Positions 8,461 through 16,944 of a DNA stretch of 61,129 nucleotides are shown here, piece after piece. Origin of the DNA: Cytophagales bacterium (GTDB lineage Bacteria; Bacteroidota; Bacteroidia; Cytophagales; Thermoflexibacteraceae). The stretch covers positions 1 to 61,129 of the forward strand of contig REAZ01000026.1 in the NCBI GenBank assembly GCA_004294445.1, written 5' to 3'. The position numbers and the translations under genes are program-made. Position 1 is the stretch's first letter. Every line of letters begins with the position of its first letter. The notes beneath the pieces are model-generated. The model made no database searches. It saw only the letters and a list, made by a program, of their open reading frames with translations, and was not told the origin of the DNA.

Positions 8461-8826
8461 TTAGTAAGTTTTAAAATCAAACGGTATGTCTACCAATTCA
8501 GAGAATTCTTCTCCTGCTTCTTCCATATCTTCGTCGTCTTCATGGTAATACCACGTAACCGAAGCAGCCTCGATTTCTTCCAATTTAGAAAGAATATCAA
8601 GAATGAGCTTAGAGGAAGCCGTATTGAAATACTCTAATTTAAACATAAAGTTGGTCTTCGAATTCTCTTGACCTTGATACTTATCAAGCCAATCCAATAT
8701 GGGTTGATAGAACTCTGCCGCATCTTCTGGTAAGGAACGACCAGAAATCTCGAAAAGATTATTTCCCTTATCTAAAACAATTTTTGGCGTGTCCTCAGTG
8801 CCGTCGAGATAGATTGCTTCTAACAT
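8461..8826 (-). CDS. SiaC-family regulatory phosphoprotein (DUF1987)
   Basis: The 121-residue product matches the SiaC/DUF1987 family: an early DGTEDTPKIVLD strand pair, FEISGRSLPEDAAEFYQPILDWL, and the motif KLEYFNTASSKLILDIL. The threonine in YFNT (residue 69) corresponds in position to Thr68 of Pseudomonas aeruginosa SiaC, which SiaB phosphorylates and SiaA dephosphorylates; this is known family biology, and the correspondence is inferred from the motif. In that system the unphosphorylated protein binds and activates a diguanylate cyclase, SiaD, but none is encoded here. The tail is very acidic (HEDDEDMEEAGEEFSE). The gene ends a cluster with the kinase-like gene 91 bases upstream, and a strong terminator follows. 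Confidence 0.87.
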   Translation of the reverse strand: MLEAIYLDGTEDTPKIVLDKGNNLFEISGRSLPEDAAEFYQPILDWLDKYQGQENSKTNFMFKLEYFNTASSKLILDILSKLEEIEAASVTWYYHEDDEDMEEAGEEFSELVDIPFDFKTY

Positions 8827-8917
8827 TGTATTAATTAATGTATGTTGAGTTTTAGGTTATTTCGTGTTTGTAAAGTAATTATTTGGGTAATTTTTATTAT
8901 ATTCTATTTGAAAGAGT

Positions 8918-9478
8918 TTAGACATCTTTGCTAATTTGCCTTGAAATCACAGTCTTCAGTGCAAAGAAAGTCAATTTATCATTAATTCTTTCAAAATCAA
9001 ATCCTAATTTGTTGCCTGACTTGCGAGCCATATCTACAAAACCAAGCCCTGCACCTCCTTTCGGAGAAAGCCCTTCGGGTCTTTTAATGATTCCTTTGTA
9101 CAACTCTTTTAATCCCTCTTTGTCAAGAGAATTAATATTTTCAAGTCTCTTTATCATGCCTTCTACATCTTCATTCAGAATAGAGTTGCCAGAGGTGATG
9201 ATGTACTCGTCTTGGTGCTTTCCTATCATAAAAATAGCACTATTCTTTCCATAAGAATCTTCTTCATGGCTTACGGCATGCTTGGTAATGTTTTGCAAAC
9301 ACTCAACCATGATGTTGAAGACCTTGCGCTTTACGGCTCCTTCTTCGCCAAAGGAATCCATATTGCGTTCAGCCATCGCTAATACTGACTTGGTTATCTC
9401 TTGAGTAAATTCTCCTTCGTAAACCAAAATCAGATTCTGATTGAGCATAATCTTATGCAAGTCATAGATATATTTCAT
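8918..9478 (-). CDS. SiaB-family protein kinase (DUF6272)
   Basis: The 186-residue product matches SiaB-like kinases, which use a GHKL ATPase-like fold related to anti-sigma kinases. Visible are an N-box-like ECLQNITKHAVSH (residues 59-71) with the expected Asn and His, a strand FMIGKHQDEYIITSGN, and a glycine-rich lid SPKGGAGLGFVDMARKSG (about 138-155) for nucleotide binding. By analogy with P. aeruginosa it would phosphorylate the threonine of the SiaC-like protein encoded next to it and be opposed by the large phosphatase encoded just upstream. No membrane segment is present, so it should act in the cytoplasm. A candidate -7 element lies at 9530-9537, so it may have its own promoter in addition to read-through. 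Confidence 0.85.
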   Translation of the reverse strand: MKYIYDLHKIMLNQNLILVYEGEFTQEITKSVLAMAERNMDSFGEEGAVKRKVFNIMVECLQNITKHAVSHEEDSYGKNSAIFMIGKHQDEYIITSGNSILNEDVEGMIKRLENINSLDKEGLKELYKGIIKRPEGLSPKGGAGLGFVDMARKSGNKLGFDFERINDKLTFFALKTVISRQISKDV

Positions 9479-9529
9479 ATAATCAATGTGTTTGCTACCG
9501 AAAAAACTGCATACAATTGTTTGATTTTA

Positions 9530-9537
9530 CAAATATA
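9530..9537 (-). promoter_or_regulatory. Candidate -7 element for the SiaB-like gene
   Basis: Read on the minus strand the sequence is TATATTTG, a match to TAnnTTTG, 52 bases before the ATG at 9478. No TTTG is seen at the proper -33 distance. It would allow the kinase and target genes to be expressed apart from the phosphatase. Confidence 0.35.
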
Positions 9538-9591
9538 TGCAATTCGGGGGTTAATTTAGAAAACTTTTTCCGATAAAAAAAAATCTATTCA

Positions 9592-12500
9592 TCAAAATTT
9601 AATCCCAATCAATAAAACGTCATCTGTCTGCTTGCGATTACTCCTCCATGTCTCAAAAGAATCATCTACAATTTGGTGCATTTCTGACATATTTACTCCC
9701 TGATTATCTAAAATGAGGTCTCGCAATTTTCTTGGAGAATACTTCATTAGATTATCGCTTGCGCCTCCAAACTGGTCGGGTAATCCATCAGAAAACATAT
9801 ATACTTGGTCTGAAGGCTTAAACTTGATTTTGGTAGTTGTAAAGTTAGTTCTTTTTTTGTGTTGCCCACCACCAATTGGGAATCTATCTCCTTTTATCTC
9901 TGTAATTTCTTCATTCTGCACAAAATAGAGTGGTCTATGCGCGCCTGAGTACTCCAACTCGCAAGTATCTAAATTTATTTTACAGAGCGCAATATCCATC
10001 CCATCTCTCGTAGAAGATTCAGAATCTTCCTGCCTCAAAGTTTTTGTAACACCTTGGTCTAATAAATTCAGCATTTCTCCTGTGCTGCAATCGTCATATT
10101 TGTTTGTAATGTCATTCAAAATAAAATAACCTATAAGAGAAATCAGTGCGCCCGGAACGCCATGCCCTGTGCAATCTACTACTGCTACATAGACATTATT
10201 ATCTCGCTGGACAAACCAAGGGAAATCACCGCTTACTACATCTCTTGGTCTATAATATACAAAAGCGTCATTAAGCGCCCCCTGTAGTATTTTTGTATCG
10301 GGAATTATTGCGCTCTGGATTCTTTTTGCATAGTTAATGCTTTCAGTAATTTTCTTATTGATATTTAGTATCTCTAATTCTGCTTCCTTCCGTTCTGTAA
10401 TGTCGTTAGATACTATCAGTACAGACTCTAATTCTTTTTTCTCATTATACTCTGGAATGGCATTTACCTGCATGGTACGATTCCCATAAATAGAGGGGAA
10501 ATCCATTTCTATCTTTGATTTGGTCTTGCTCTCTACTATTTGTTTTATAATGGAAGTCCAATTAACAACTATTGCAGAATTTAGGTCTGTGTCATCAATT
10601 GTTTTTCCTAAAAAGACCTCAGGTAGCAAGCCCGTCAAGTTTTTAATGACAGGGTTTATATAATAAACAGTGCCTTCGGTATTAATGCGTGTAATCAAAT
10701 CGGGCGAATTTTCAGACAAAGACTGCATCTGTCCACGCATACGAGATTCTCTTTCTGCCCTTCTTCGCTCGGTAATATCGCGAGAGTTAATAACAATACC
10801 GCCAATAGCGGGGTCAGAAAGTAAGTTGTTACCTGTAGCTTCTAACCAAATTGTTTCGCCGTTTTTCTTTCTATATTCATACTGAACAGTAACTTGATTT
10901 TCTGGAAATTCGAGCAGTTGGTCAAACATATTCTGATAGACTTCCACACTATTTGGATGTACGTGTATGATGTCATTTACACCTATCATTTCCTCGGAAG
11001 AATAGCCTAAAATTGGTTCTACTGAGGGGCTTATGTAGCGTGCTTTCCCATTACTTTCATATATAGTGATTACCTCAGAAGCATTTTCAAGTAATACTTG
11101 CATCGTCTTCTGTGTTCTTTTTACCTCTAATATTTGGTCTTCTAAGCGAGTATTGGTTCTTCGCAGCTCTTCTTGGGTAGCTTCCATTTCCTCTGCGTTT
11201 TGGCGGAGTACTTCTTGCTGTAGCTGTAACTCCTCGCTCATTTGCTGAGACTCTTGCAAGAGCATAACTGTACGTTCATTCACTTTTATATTAGAAATAG
11301 TACGAGCTATACTCACGCTAATTTCTTCTACGAATTTGATTTGGACGGTATTGAACCGTTCAAAGCCCGCAAACTCCAGCACCCCGTGTACAATATCATC
11401 GATAATCAGTGGAACAATGAGTAGGCATTTCGGTTTCTTATCTCCGAGCAAGCCAGAGGTGATGGTTACATAATCGTCTGGGATTTCTATACGGAGAATC
11501 GTACCTTGCTCTATTGCTGCTTGCCCAACTAAGCCTTCGGCAAAGCGAAATTTCGATTTGATGTACTTTTTCTTTTTATAAGCATAGCTGGCTCTCATTT
11601 CTATCATTGGGACTCCCTCTTGCGATTCATCTACCACATAAAACCCTCCTTGTATGGCTTTGATAGCTTCGGTAATGTAGGCAACTACAGCATCGCCAAG
11701 CTCGTCTATGTTATTATGAGAACGAAGTATCTGCCCTATTTCAGCAACTCCAGATATAATCCAATTTCTTTCATTATCTTTTTTCTCTGCCGTTTGGATA
11801 CTATCACACATATTTATTAGGGCTGTACCCAAAGTATCCACCTCGCTCATAGGTTTGAAGTCTGCATCGTAATTACCTTCACCAATCCTATGGGCAAAGT
11901 TTGCAGTTCTTTTCAGTGCATTTACTAAACCTAAAGTAGCTATAGCCATCTCGCCAATTTCATCATTGCTCTCCCGATTGACTGTTTCGGGCAAAATACC
12001 TTTTGAAACTACATTGAGGGTATTCCGCAGGGAAATAAGCGGCTTAATGAGTATTTTGGAAAAGATGTAAGATACAGTAAATGAAACAATAATAATCAAG
12101 CAACCTGATAGGATAAAGGCAATGACCAAGTAATTAAGGTCTTTATTTATTTCCTCTTTATCAATTTTTACTACCAATCCCCACCCTACCGTGGGCAGGT
12201 ATTTCCAATTGGAAAGCGTAACTTTATCTCTGTAGTCTTTTGTAAATCCGTACCCCGCTACTTTTTTCACTGCCTTTTGAAGTGATTCGGAGTTTTCATC
12301 ATCTACTAATACGCTGTAGGTAAGCAAAGAATACGAAGAATTACGTGGCTTATTCAAAAATTCAATTTTGTTATCCACTAACTTACACAATATAATCTCG
12401 CCTGTCCTTTTTAATCCTGTGCTATCGCTGGCTATTTCGTAAATTTTATCCATATTAAACTCAGTAACTACATAGCCAATTAATTGATTTTCATTGGTAT

Positions 12501-13041
12501 ATATTGGCGCAGCTACATTCATATATGCTCTCTTGTCCTGATTTTTATACAAGTTCAAATTGCCATAGTATATACCTTTGCTTGCATTAGTACGGATTTG
12601 ATCGTATTCTTCTAATAATTCTCCTTCCAATAAATCAGTTTGTTCTTTATTAGTCCTATAAATTACTCGCCCTTCTCCGTCCACTAAAAGGATATTTTTG
12701 TATTGGTATATCTCCTGAATCGGATACAAATAATTATCTAAACGCCTTGCTATAGACAGATAGGCACTATCAGCACTTGTTGTCTTGTTTGCCAACTCTA
12801 TACTTTCTATCACCCTGCCGCTTTCTTGAATTAGGCTTAGATTATATTCTAATTGTTGAAAAATAGACTCTAATTGACTTGCTTTTAAGCTACTCATTAC
12901 CTGCATGCTCTCCCAATAGCGTTCCTCTATCGAGTCTTTGCTAAGACGATAGGAAAGAAAACTGATGGCGAAAACAGACGATATCACTACTGCTAATAAT
13001 AGCGAGGTAATTTTACTGCCTATTTTGATTTCATTGAACAT
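9592..13041 (-). CDS. Membrane sensor phosphatase: Cache-like, HAMP, GAF, PAS-PAS, SpoIIE/PP2C
   Basis: This 1149-residue protein is the phosphatase of the cluster. A first membrane helix (about residues 12-33) and a second (about 303-326) bracket a 270-residue periplasmic sensor, probably a double Cache domain (YLYPIQEIYQYKNILLVDGEG and GYVVTEFN are typical). HAMP follows (about 328-425), then GAF (about 440-595), a coiled coil rich in Glu and Gln (about 600-650), two PAS domains (about 650-765 and 768-880, the first ending SRDITERRRAE) and the SpoIIE/PP2C domain (about 925-1149). Metal-binding motifs are visible: GDFPW, VVDCTGHGVPGALIS, RDGMDIALC, FSDGLPDQFGG and TDDVLLIGI. The usual GDFYW carries Pro in place of Tyr. 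It is likely the SiaA counterpart that dephosphorylates the SiaC-like protein. It is followed by the kinase and target genes on the same strand. Confidence 0.9.
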   Translation of the reverse strand: MFNEIKIGSKITSLLLAVVISSVFAISFLSYRLSKDSIEERYWESMQVMSSLKASQLESIFQQLEYNLSLIQESGRVIESIELANKTTSADSAYLSIARRLDNYLYPIQEIYQYKNILLVDGEGRVIYRTNKEQTDLLEGELLEEYDQIRTNASKGIYYGNLNLYKNQDKRAYMNVAAPIYTNENQLIGYVVTEFNMDKIYEIASDSTGLKRTGEIILCKLVDNKIEFLNKPRNSSYSLLTYSVLVDDENSESLQKAVKKVAGYGFTKDYRDKVTLSNWKYLPTVGWGLVVKIDKEEINKDLNYLVIAFILSGCLIIIVSFTVSYIFSKILIKPLISLRNTLNVVSKGILPETVNRESNDEIGEMAIATLGLVNALKRTANFAHRIGEGNYDADFKPMSEVDTLGTALINMCDSIQTAEKKDNERNWIISGVAEIGQILRSHNNIDELGDAVVAYITEAIKAIQGGFYVVDESQEGVPMIEMRASYAYKKKKYIKSKFRFAEGLVGQAAIEQGTILRIEIPDDYVTITSGLLGDKKPKCLLIVPLIIDDIVHGVLEFAGFERFNTVQIKFVEEISVSIARTISNIKVNERTVMLLQESQQMSEELQLQQEVLRQNAEEMEATQEELRRTNTRLEDQILEVKRTQKTMQVLLENASEVITIYESNGKARYISPSVEPILGYSSEEMIGVNDIIHVHPNSVEVYQNMFDQLLEFPENQVTVQYEYRKKNGETIWLEATGNNLLSDPAIGGIVINSRDITERRRAERESRMRGQMQSLSENSPDLITRINTEGTVYYINPVIKNLTGLLPEVFLGKTIDDTDLNSAIVVNWTSIIKQIVESKTKSKIEMDFPSIYGNRTMQVNAIPEYNEKKELESVLIVSNDITERKEAELEILNINKKITESINYAKRIQSAIIPDTKILQGALNDAFVYYRPRDVVSGDFPWFVQRDNNVYVAVVDCTGHGVPGALISLIGYFILNDITNKYDDCSTGEMLNLLDQGVTKTLRQEDSESSTRDGMDIALCKINLDTCELEYSGAHRPLYFVQNEEITEIKGDRFPIGGGQHKKRTNFTTTKIKFKPSDQVYMFSDGLPDQFGGASDNLMKYSPRKLRDLILDNQGVNMSEMHQIVDDSFETWRSNRKQTDDVLLIGIKF

Positions 13042-13222
13042 AAGTAAGTAATGTGTTAATTAAATTCAAACTAACTGATATTATGATAGTTAGTAATAGT
13101 AATTAATGCTATTAGCGAGGGGAATTTGAAATATCTATTTCATTTTAGTAAAATTAGTAAGTAGTTTATTAAAATCCAATAAAGAATGAATATAAAACTT
13201 ACATTTCGATTAAAAATACAAT

Positions 13223-14005
13223 TTAGCCTATCCCTTCTACTACTTGCTTTGCAAAATTAAGCTCTTCCTCTCCTAACAAATTAAAAGAAGCTATTTCTAT
13301 GACTCCCATTACGCTTTGACCTGTAATGATTGGCAAAACCATCATATACTTAGGGGTTGCTTTGCCAAGTCCCGATATTACTGTGATATAATCTTGTGGC
13401 ACGTCGTTGATGCAAATAGCCTTGCCACTCTTTGCTACCTGCCCTGCCAGCCCTTCTCCAAATTCAAACCTGAGCAGTTGGCTATCAGGAAGATGGTAGG
13501 CATAGCCCGCCACAAACTCTATATATCTTTTGTCTTCTATCCTAACTGTAATGAAAGATGCACCAACTGAGGCTTCTAACTCTTTGCACAAGCCATCAAG
13601 CAATGCCTTCATTTTGTCCTTGAATGGTCTATTTAGCTGAGTAATGTGCTGTATGAGCAATGCTGCTTTTTCACCATACGAATTTTGCTCGGAAATATTT
13701 GTTTCTATGCTTTTTTCTTGCTTCTGCACATATTTCTCTACATACATAATATTCTCATTGGTATCCTTATTCTGTACTGATAGCAAAATAAAAACGAATA
13801 AACCTATGGCTAACTCCGCCCCTACAAGTAAAAGCAACTTAATACTAATAGAAGTAATTTTTTCCGTTTCTGCCGCCTCTCTAATGCCAAGCACTTCTTT
13901 AAGCTCGGCAGGCATAGAAAAAAAGATATAGTAAATGAGGAAAAAAATTCCTGCGATAAACAAAACAATGAATAATATGCTGAATGGTCTGTATAGATTT
14001 TTCAT
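13223..14005 (-). CDS. Membrane protein with C-terminal GAF domain
   Basis: The 260-residue product has two membrane helices (about residues 7-29 and 54-76) and a short coiled linker (ENIMYVEKYVQKQEKSIETN). The GAF domain spans about 120-258 (ASVGASFITVRIED, FEFGEGLAGQVAKSGKAICINDVP, YMMVLPIITGQSVMGVIEIAS). This GAF is closely similar in pattern to the one inside the large phosphatase downstream (FAEGLVGQAAIEQGTILRIEIP, CLLIVPLIIDDIVHGVLEFAG). The two probably share ancestry and perhaps a ligand type. No output domain is present, so it may act as an accessory sensor or scaffold. It lies 20 bases after cheB and 181 bases before the phosphatase, so it links the methylation pair with the phosphatase module. 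Confidence 0.8.
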   Translation of the reverse strand: MKNLYRPFSILFIVLFIAGIFFLIYYIFFSMPAELKEVLGIREAAETEKITSISIKLLLLVGAELAIGLFVFILLSVQNKDTNENIMYVEKYVQKQEKSIETNISEQNSYGEKAALLIQHITQLNRPFKDKMKALLDGLCKELEASVGASFITVRIEDKRYIEFVAGYAYHLPDSQLLRFEFGEGLAGQVAKSGKAICINDVPQDYITVISGLGKATPKYMMVLPIITGQSVMGVIEIASFNLLGEEELNFAKQVVEGIG

Positions 14006-14025
14006 TGTATTCTCTTTAAAAAACT

Positions 14026-14622
14026 TTATAAGCCTTTACACACTTTATCTAATTCCAATAAGAAGCTAACTATCTCATTGACAGTTAGTATGTGGTCTAT
14101 TTTTGTAGCTGCTAATGCTGCATTAGGCATAGCATTAATCATGCTATCATTGGGGTCTTGTACCACTGTTAATCCATTTCTTTCTTTTATTTTCATCATA
14201 CCATAAGCACCGTCTTTGTTAGCTCCTGAAAGCAATATACCAACCAACTTCTCCCTATAAAGGTAAGAAGCACTTTCAAAAGTCAAGTCTATAGCTGGGC
14301 GAGAGTTATTTACTAATTCTTCTGTAGAAAGAGAGCAAGTATTGCCCAACTCTAAGCATAGGTGATAGTTAGCAGGTGCTAAATAAACGCCTCCCTTCTT
14401 GATACTTTCTTTATCAAAAGGCTCTACTACGGGTTTATTACTTTTGATAGATAATGCCTCTACAAAGCCATTTCTTACATGCTTCAGCCTATGCAAGCAC
14501 AGAAACATAGGCAGAGGAAAATCTTTGGGAATACTCGACAAAATTTGGGTAATCCCTTGAAAACTGCCCGCAGAACCTCCTATTACTACAGCCTTGTATT
14601 TGTTGGTTAAATGGTATCTCAT
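14026..14622 (-). CDS. cheB: CheB-type methylesterase without receiver domain
   Basis: The 198-residue product is a stand-alone CheB catalytic domain. The expected triad is visible: Ser17 in VIGGSAGS, His44 in LCLHRLKH and Asp135 in SGANKDGAYGM. CheB removes methyl groups from glutamate side chains of chemoreceptors and deamidates glutamines. Classical CheB has an N-terminal receiver domain that controls it by phosphorylation; that domain is absent here, so control must come from elsewhere. No chemoreceptor, CheA or CheW is encoded in the window, so the substrate is unknown. The gene starts 20 bases after cheR and ends 20 bases before the GAF gene, which indicates one operon. Confidence 0.88.
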   Translation of the reverse strand: MRYHLTNKYKAVVIGGSAGSFQGITQILSSIPKDFPLPMFLCLHRLKHVRNGFVEALSIKSNKPVVEPFDKESIKKGGVYLAPANYHLCLELGNTCSLSTEELVNNSRPAIDLTFESASYLYREKLVGILLSGANKDGAYGMMKIKERNGLTVVQDPNDSMINAMPNAALAATKIDHILTVNEIVSFLLELDKVCKGL

Positions 14623-14642
14623 TGGTAATGAGTGCAGTTTTT

Positions 14643-15479
14643 TTAATCTTTTATTTTTTTATAAACCTTTTCTTCATTATTTACGACTATAAACTTGTTG
14701 GCTATTTCGCACCAAATCAATGATTCTTTGGAGCCAATGGCTAAATATCCGTACTTGAACAAACTTTCATGGAGCTTATTTAAAACATTGTTTTGTAATG
14801 TCTGATTGAAGTATATCATTACATTTCGACACAAAACAAGGTCAAATTTAGAAAAAATAGTTCCTTGCACTAAGTCGTGTTTGCGATAGGAAACATTTTC
14901 CAAAAGGGATTTATGGATTACTGCTTCGCTACCTACCTCTTTGTAATAATATTCCAGACTACGGCTTCCTTGGTATTTTGCGTAGTTTTTGCTATTTACT
15001 TCCATATTTTTCATAGAGTAAGTAGCATTTTTTGCCTTGCTGATAATTGCTGTATCTATGTCTGTTGCTATGATTTTAGCCTTATCTAAGGCACTCATTT
15101 CGTCTAAGACAGCACACATCGTAACTACTTCCTCGCCAGAGGAGCAGCCCGCATGCCATATTGTTATTTTATTGTGGTTTAGCAAGATATTAGGAATGAT
15201 TTGCTCCTTCAATACTTTCCAAAAAGTAGGGTCGCGGAACATCTCTGTTACGTTTACCGTAATCTCAGAAACAAACTCATCAAAAAAGTCTGGATTATTT
15301 TCTAAGACATTGACTAATTTTTCTACATTTTTGAATTTGTATAAATCTAATACTCGCTTAATTCTACGCTTAAAAGAGGACATTGCGTAATCTTTAAACT
15401 CATAATCATACTTATCCTTTATCACTTGCGTAAGTCTTCGCAATTCTGTGATTTCTATATCAGGTGTGTTGTCATCCAT
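14643..15479 (-). CDS. cheR: CheR-type protein-glutamate methyltransferase
   Basis: The 278-residue protein has the two-part CheR structure. A short helical N-domain (IKDKYDYEFKDYAMSSFKRRIKRVL) is followed by a SAM-binding domain with WHAGCSSGEEVVTMC (about residues 108-122), an acidic strand end IIATDID and the late motif DLVLCRNVMIYFNQTL. CheR transfers methyl groups from SAM to receptor glutamates. The N-domain holds the Arg-rich helix expected for receptor-site recognition, and no TPR or pentapeptide-binding extension is present. It is the first gene of the cluster cheR, cheB, GAF protein, and probably the sensor phosphatase, kinase and target. The ATG at 15479 gives a normal length. No convincing promoter was found in the 200 bases upstream. 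Confidence 0.9.
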   Translation of the reverse strand: MDDNTPDIEITELRRLTQVIKDKYDYEFKDYAMSSFKRRIKRVLDLYKFKNVEKLVNVLENNPDFFDEFVSEITVNVTEMFRDPTFWKVLKEQIIPNILLNHNKITIWHAGCSSGEEVVTMCAVLDEMSALDKAKIIATDIDTAIISKAKNATYSMKNMEVNSKNYAKYQGSRSLEYYYKEVGSEAVIHKSLLENVSYRKHDLVQGTIFSKFDLVLCRNVMIYFNQTLQNNVLNKLHESLFKYGYLAIGSKESLIWCEIANKFIVVNNEEKVYKKIKD

Positions 15480-15556
15480 TGTTTAATTGTTCCGAATTTT
15501 CCGATTACAAATATCGGGGCTATAGTATATCTTTGAAAGAACTATTCGTCTGTAGA

Positions 15557-15584
15557 TAGAATGTTTTAAAAGTATAACATTCTA
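15557..15584. other. Inverted repeat between cheR and bioB
   Basis: TAGAATGTT (15557-15565) pairs with AACATTCTA (15576-15584), a 9-base stem with a 10-base loop. It lies 78 bases upstream of cheR and has no T run on either side, so a regulator site or 5' leader hairpin fits better than a terminator. Confidence 0.35.
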
Positions 15585-15688
15585 TGCTTAATATCATGCA
15601 ATATAATGATAAAAATGACAACTCGTTTTTTTTGTCTAAATTTTTTTATCATTTCTCTTCAAAAAGTTAATCTAAGCGATTCAAAACT

Positions 15689-16705
15689 TTAGCAACTGGG
15701 CATGGCTTGCTTGTATGCTTTTCTCGGTTTTAGGTTCAATATCTGAAACATCTGCTTGTCTACATTGTATTCAGGATTTGGTGTAGTAAGTAGCTTATCA
15801 CCAGCAAAAATAGAGTTTGCCCCTGCCAAAAAGCAAAGTGCCTGCTCCTCCATGTTCATTTTTACCCTACCCGCCGAAAGTCTGACCATTGCTTTGGGCA
15901 TGATGATTCGGGCTGTAGCTATCATTCTTACCATTTCCCAAACAGATACTCGTTCTTGGTCTTCGAGTGGCGTTCCTTCTACAGGCACAAGGGCATTTAC
16001 AGGCACAGATTCGGGGTGTTCGGGCAAAGTAGATAGCGTATGTAACATTCCAATTCTATCATTCATGGTTTCTCCCATACCAATAATACCACCTGAACAG
16101 ACGGAAATTTTTGCATTTCTCACATTTTCAAGTGTTTCTATTCTATCTCCATAACTGCGGGTAGTGATAATTTCGTCATAAAACTCCTCGCTTGTATCTA
16201 AGTTATGATTGTAGGCATACAGTCCCGCTTCTTTGAGGCGCGATGCTTGGTGCGGCGTAAGCATGCCCAAAGTACAGCATACTTCCAATCCCATCTGTGC
16301 TACTCCTTTTACCATCTCTATCACATTGTCAAAGTCCTTATTATCACGTACTTCTCTCCATGCTGCACCCATGCAAAAGCGTGTGCTTCCACCCTGCAAG
16401 GCATCTTCTGCTTTTGCCAATACTTCTTTCACAGAAAGGAGTTTGTGTGCCTTTACTTCTGTATGATAGCGTGCTGCTTGCGGGCAGTAGGCACAGTCTT
16501 CGGGACAGCCACCTGTTTTTACAGATAAAAGCGTACAGACCTGAACCTCTTGTGGGTCATTAAATTGGCGATGTACGGTTGCTGCCCTATAGATTAGGTC
16601 TAAAATTGGTGAATTGAAAATCTGGCTAATTTCTTCTCTCGTCCAGTCGTTGCGTATTTCAGCTATTGAGTCTGTATATGTGTTTTCTGTAAGTATTTGA
16701 TTCAT
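15689..16705 (-). CDS. bioB: Biotin synthase
   Basis: The 338-residue radical-SAM enzyme inserts sulfur into dethiobiotin to make biotin. The iron-sulfur motif [12 protein letters not shown] places Cys67, Cys71 and Cys74 for the 4Fe-4S cluster. [36 protein letters not shown] and SAGRVKMN are typical of BioB, the last with the Arg that helps hold the 2Fe-2S cluster. The length is normal. No other biotin genes (bioA, bioD, bioF) occur in the window, so it stands alone here. A minus-strand -7 element lies about 100 bases upstream at 16805-16812. Confidence 0.97.
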   Translation of the reverse strand: MNQILTENTYTDSIAEIRNDWTREEISQIFNSPILDLIYRAATVHRQFNDPQEVQVCTLLSVKTGGCPEDCAYCPQAARYHTEVKAHKLLSVKEVLAKAEDALQGGSTRFCMGAAWREVRDNKDFDNVIEMVKGVAQMGLEVCCTLGMLTPHQASRLKEAGLYAYNHNLDTSEEFYDEIITTRSYGDRIETLENVRNAKISVCSGGIIGMGETMNDRIGMLHTLSTLPEHPESVPVNALVPVEGTPLEDQERVSVWEMVRMIATARIIMPKAMVRLSAGRVKMNMEEQALCFLAGANSIFAGDKLLTTPNPEYNVDKQMFQILNLKPRKAYKQAMPSC

Positions 16706-16804
16706 AGAAAATTATTTTAAAAATAGTTTTAAATAATTGGCTTAAATATATCTTCATCTTTCGGCGAAGAGTCATTACCTTATGATAAAATGGTCGCATA
16801 AAAG

Positions 16805-16812
16805 CAAAGATA
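16805..16812 (-). promoter_or_regulatory. Candidate -7 element for bioB
   Basis: Minus-strand TATCTTTG matches TAnnTTTG exactly and lies in the gap upstream of bioB. No -33 TTTG at the expected spacing was found. Confidence 0.4.
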
Positions 16813-16883
16813 CTATTAGCGGCAAATGGCTTTTTTTGACCATCTTTAGGTAAAAGCGTACAAATATAATTTTTCAGAATAAA

Positions 16884-16918
16884 AAAATGCCGAACATCAA
16901 AAGAATGTAGGGCATTTT
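16884..16918 (-). terminator. Probable terminator after porV
   Basis: AAAATGCC (16884-16891) pairs with GGCATTTT (16911-16918). On the minus strand the stem is followed by a run of T, 27 bases beyond the porV stop codon. Confidence 0.55.
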
Positions 16919-16944
16919 GTATTATTTTCTTTCAAGAATTAGCT

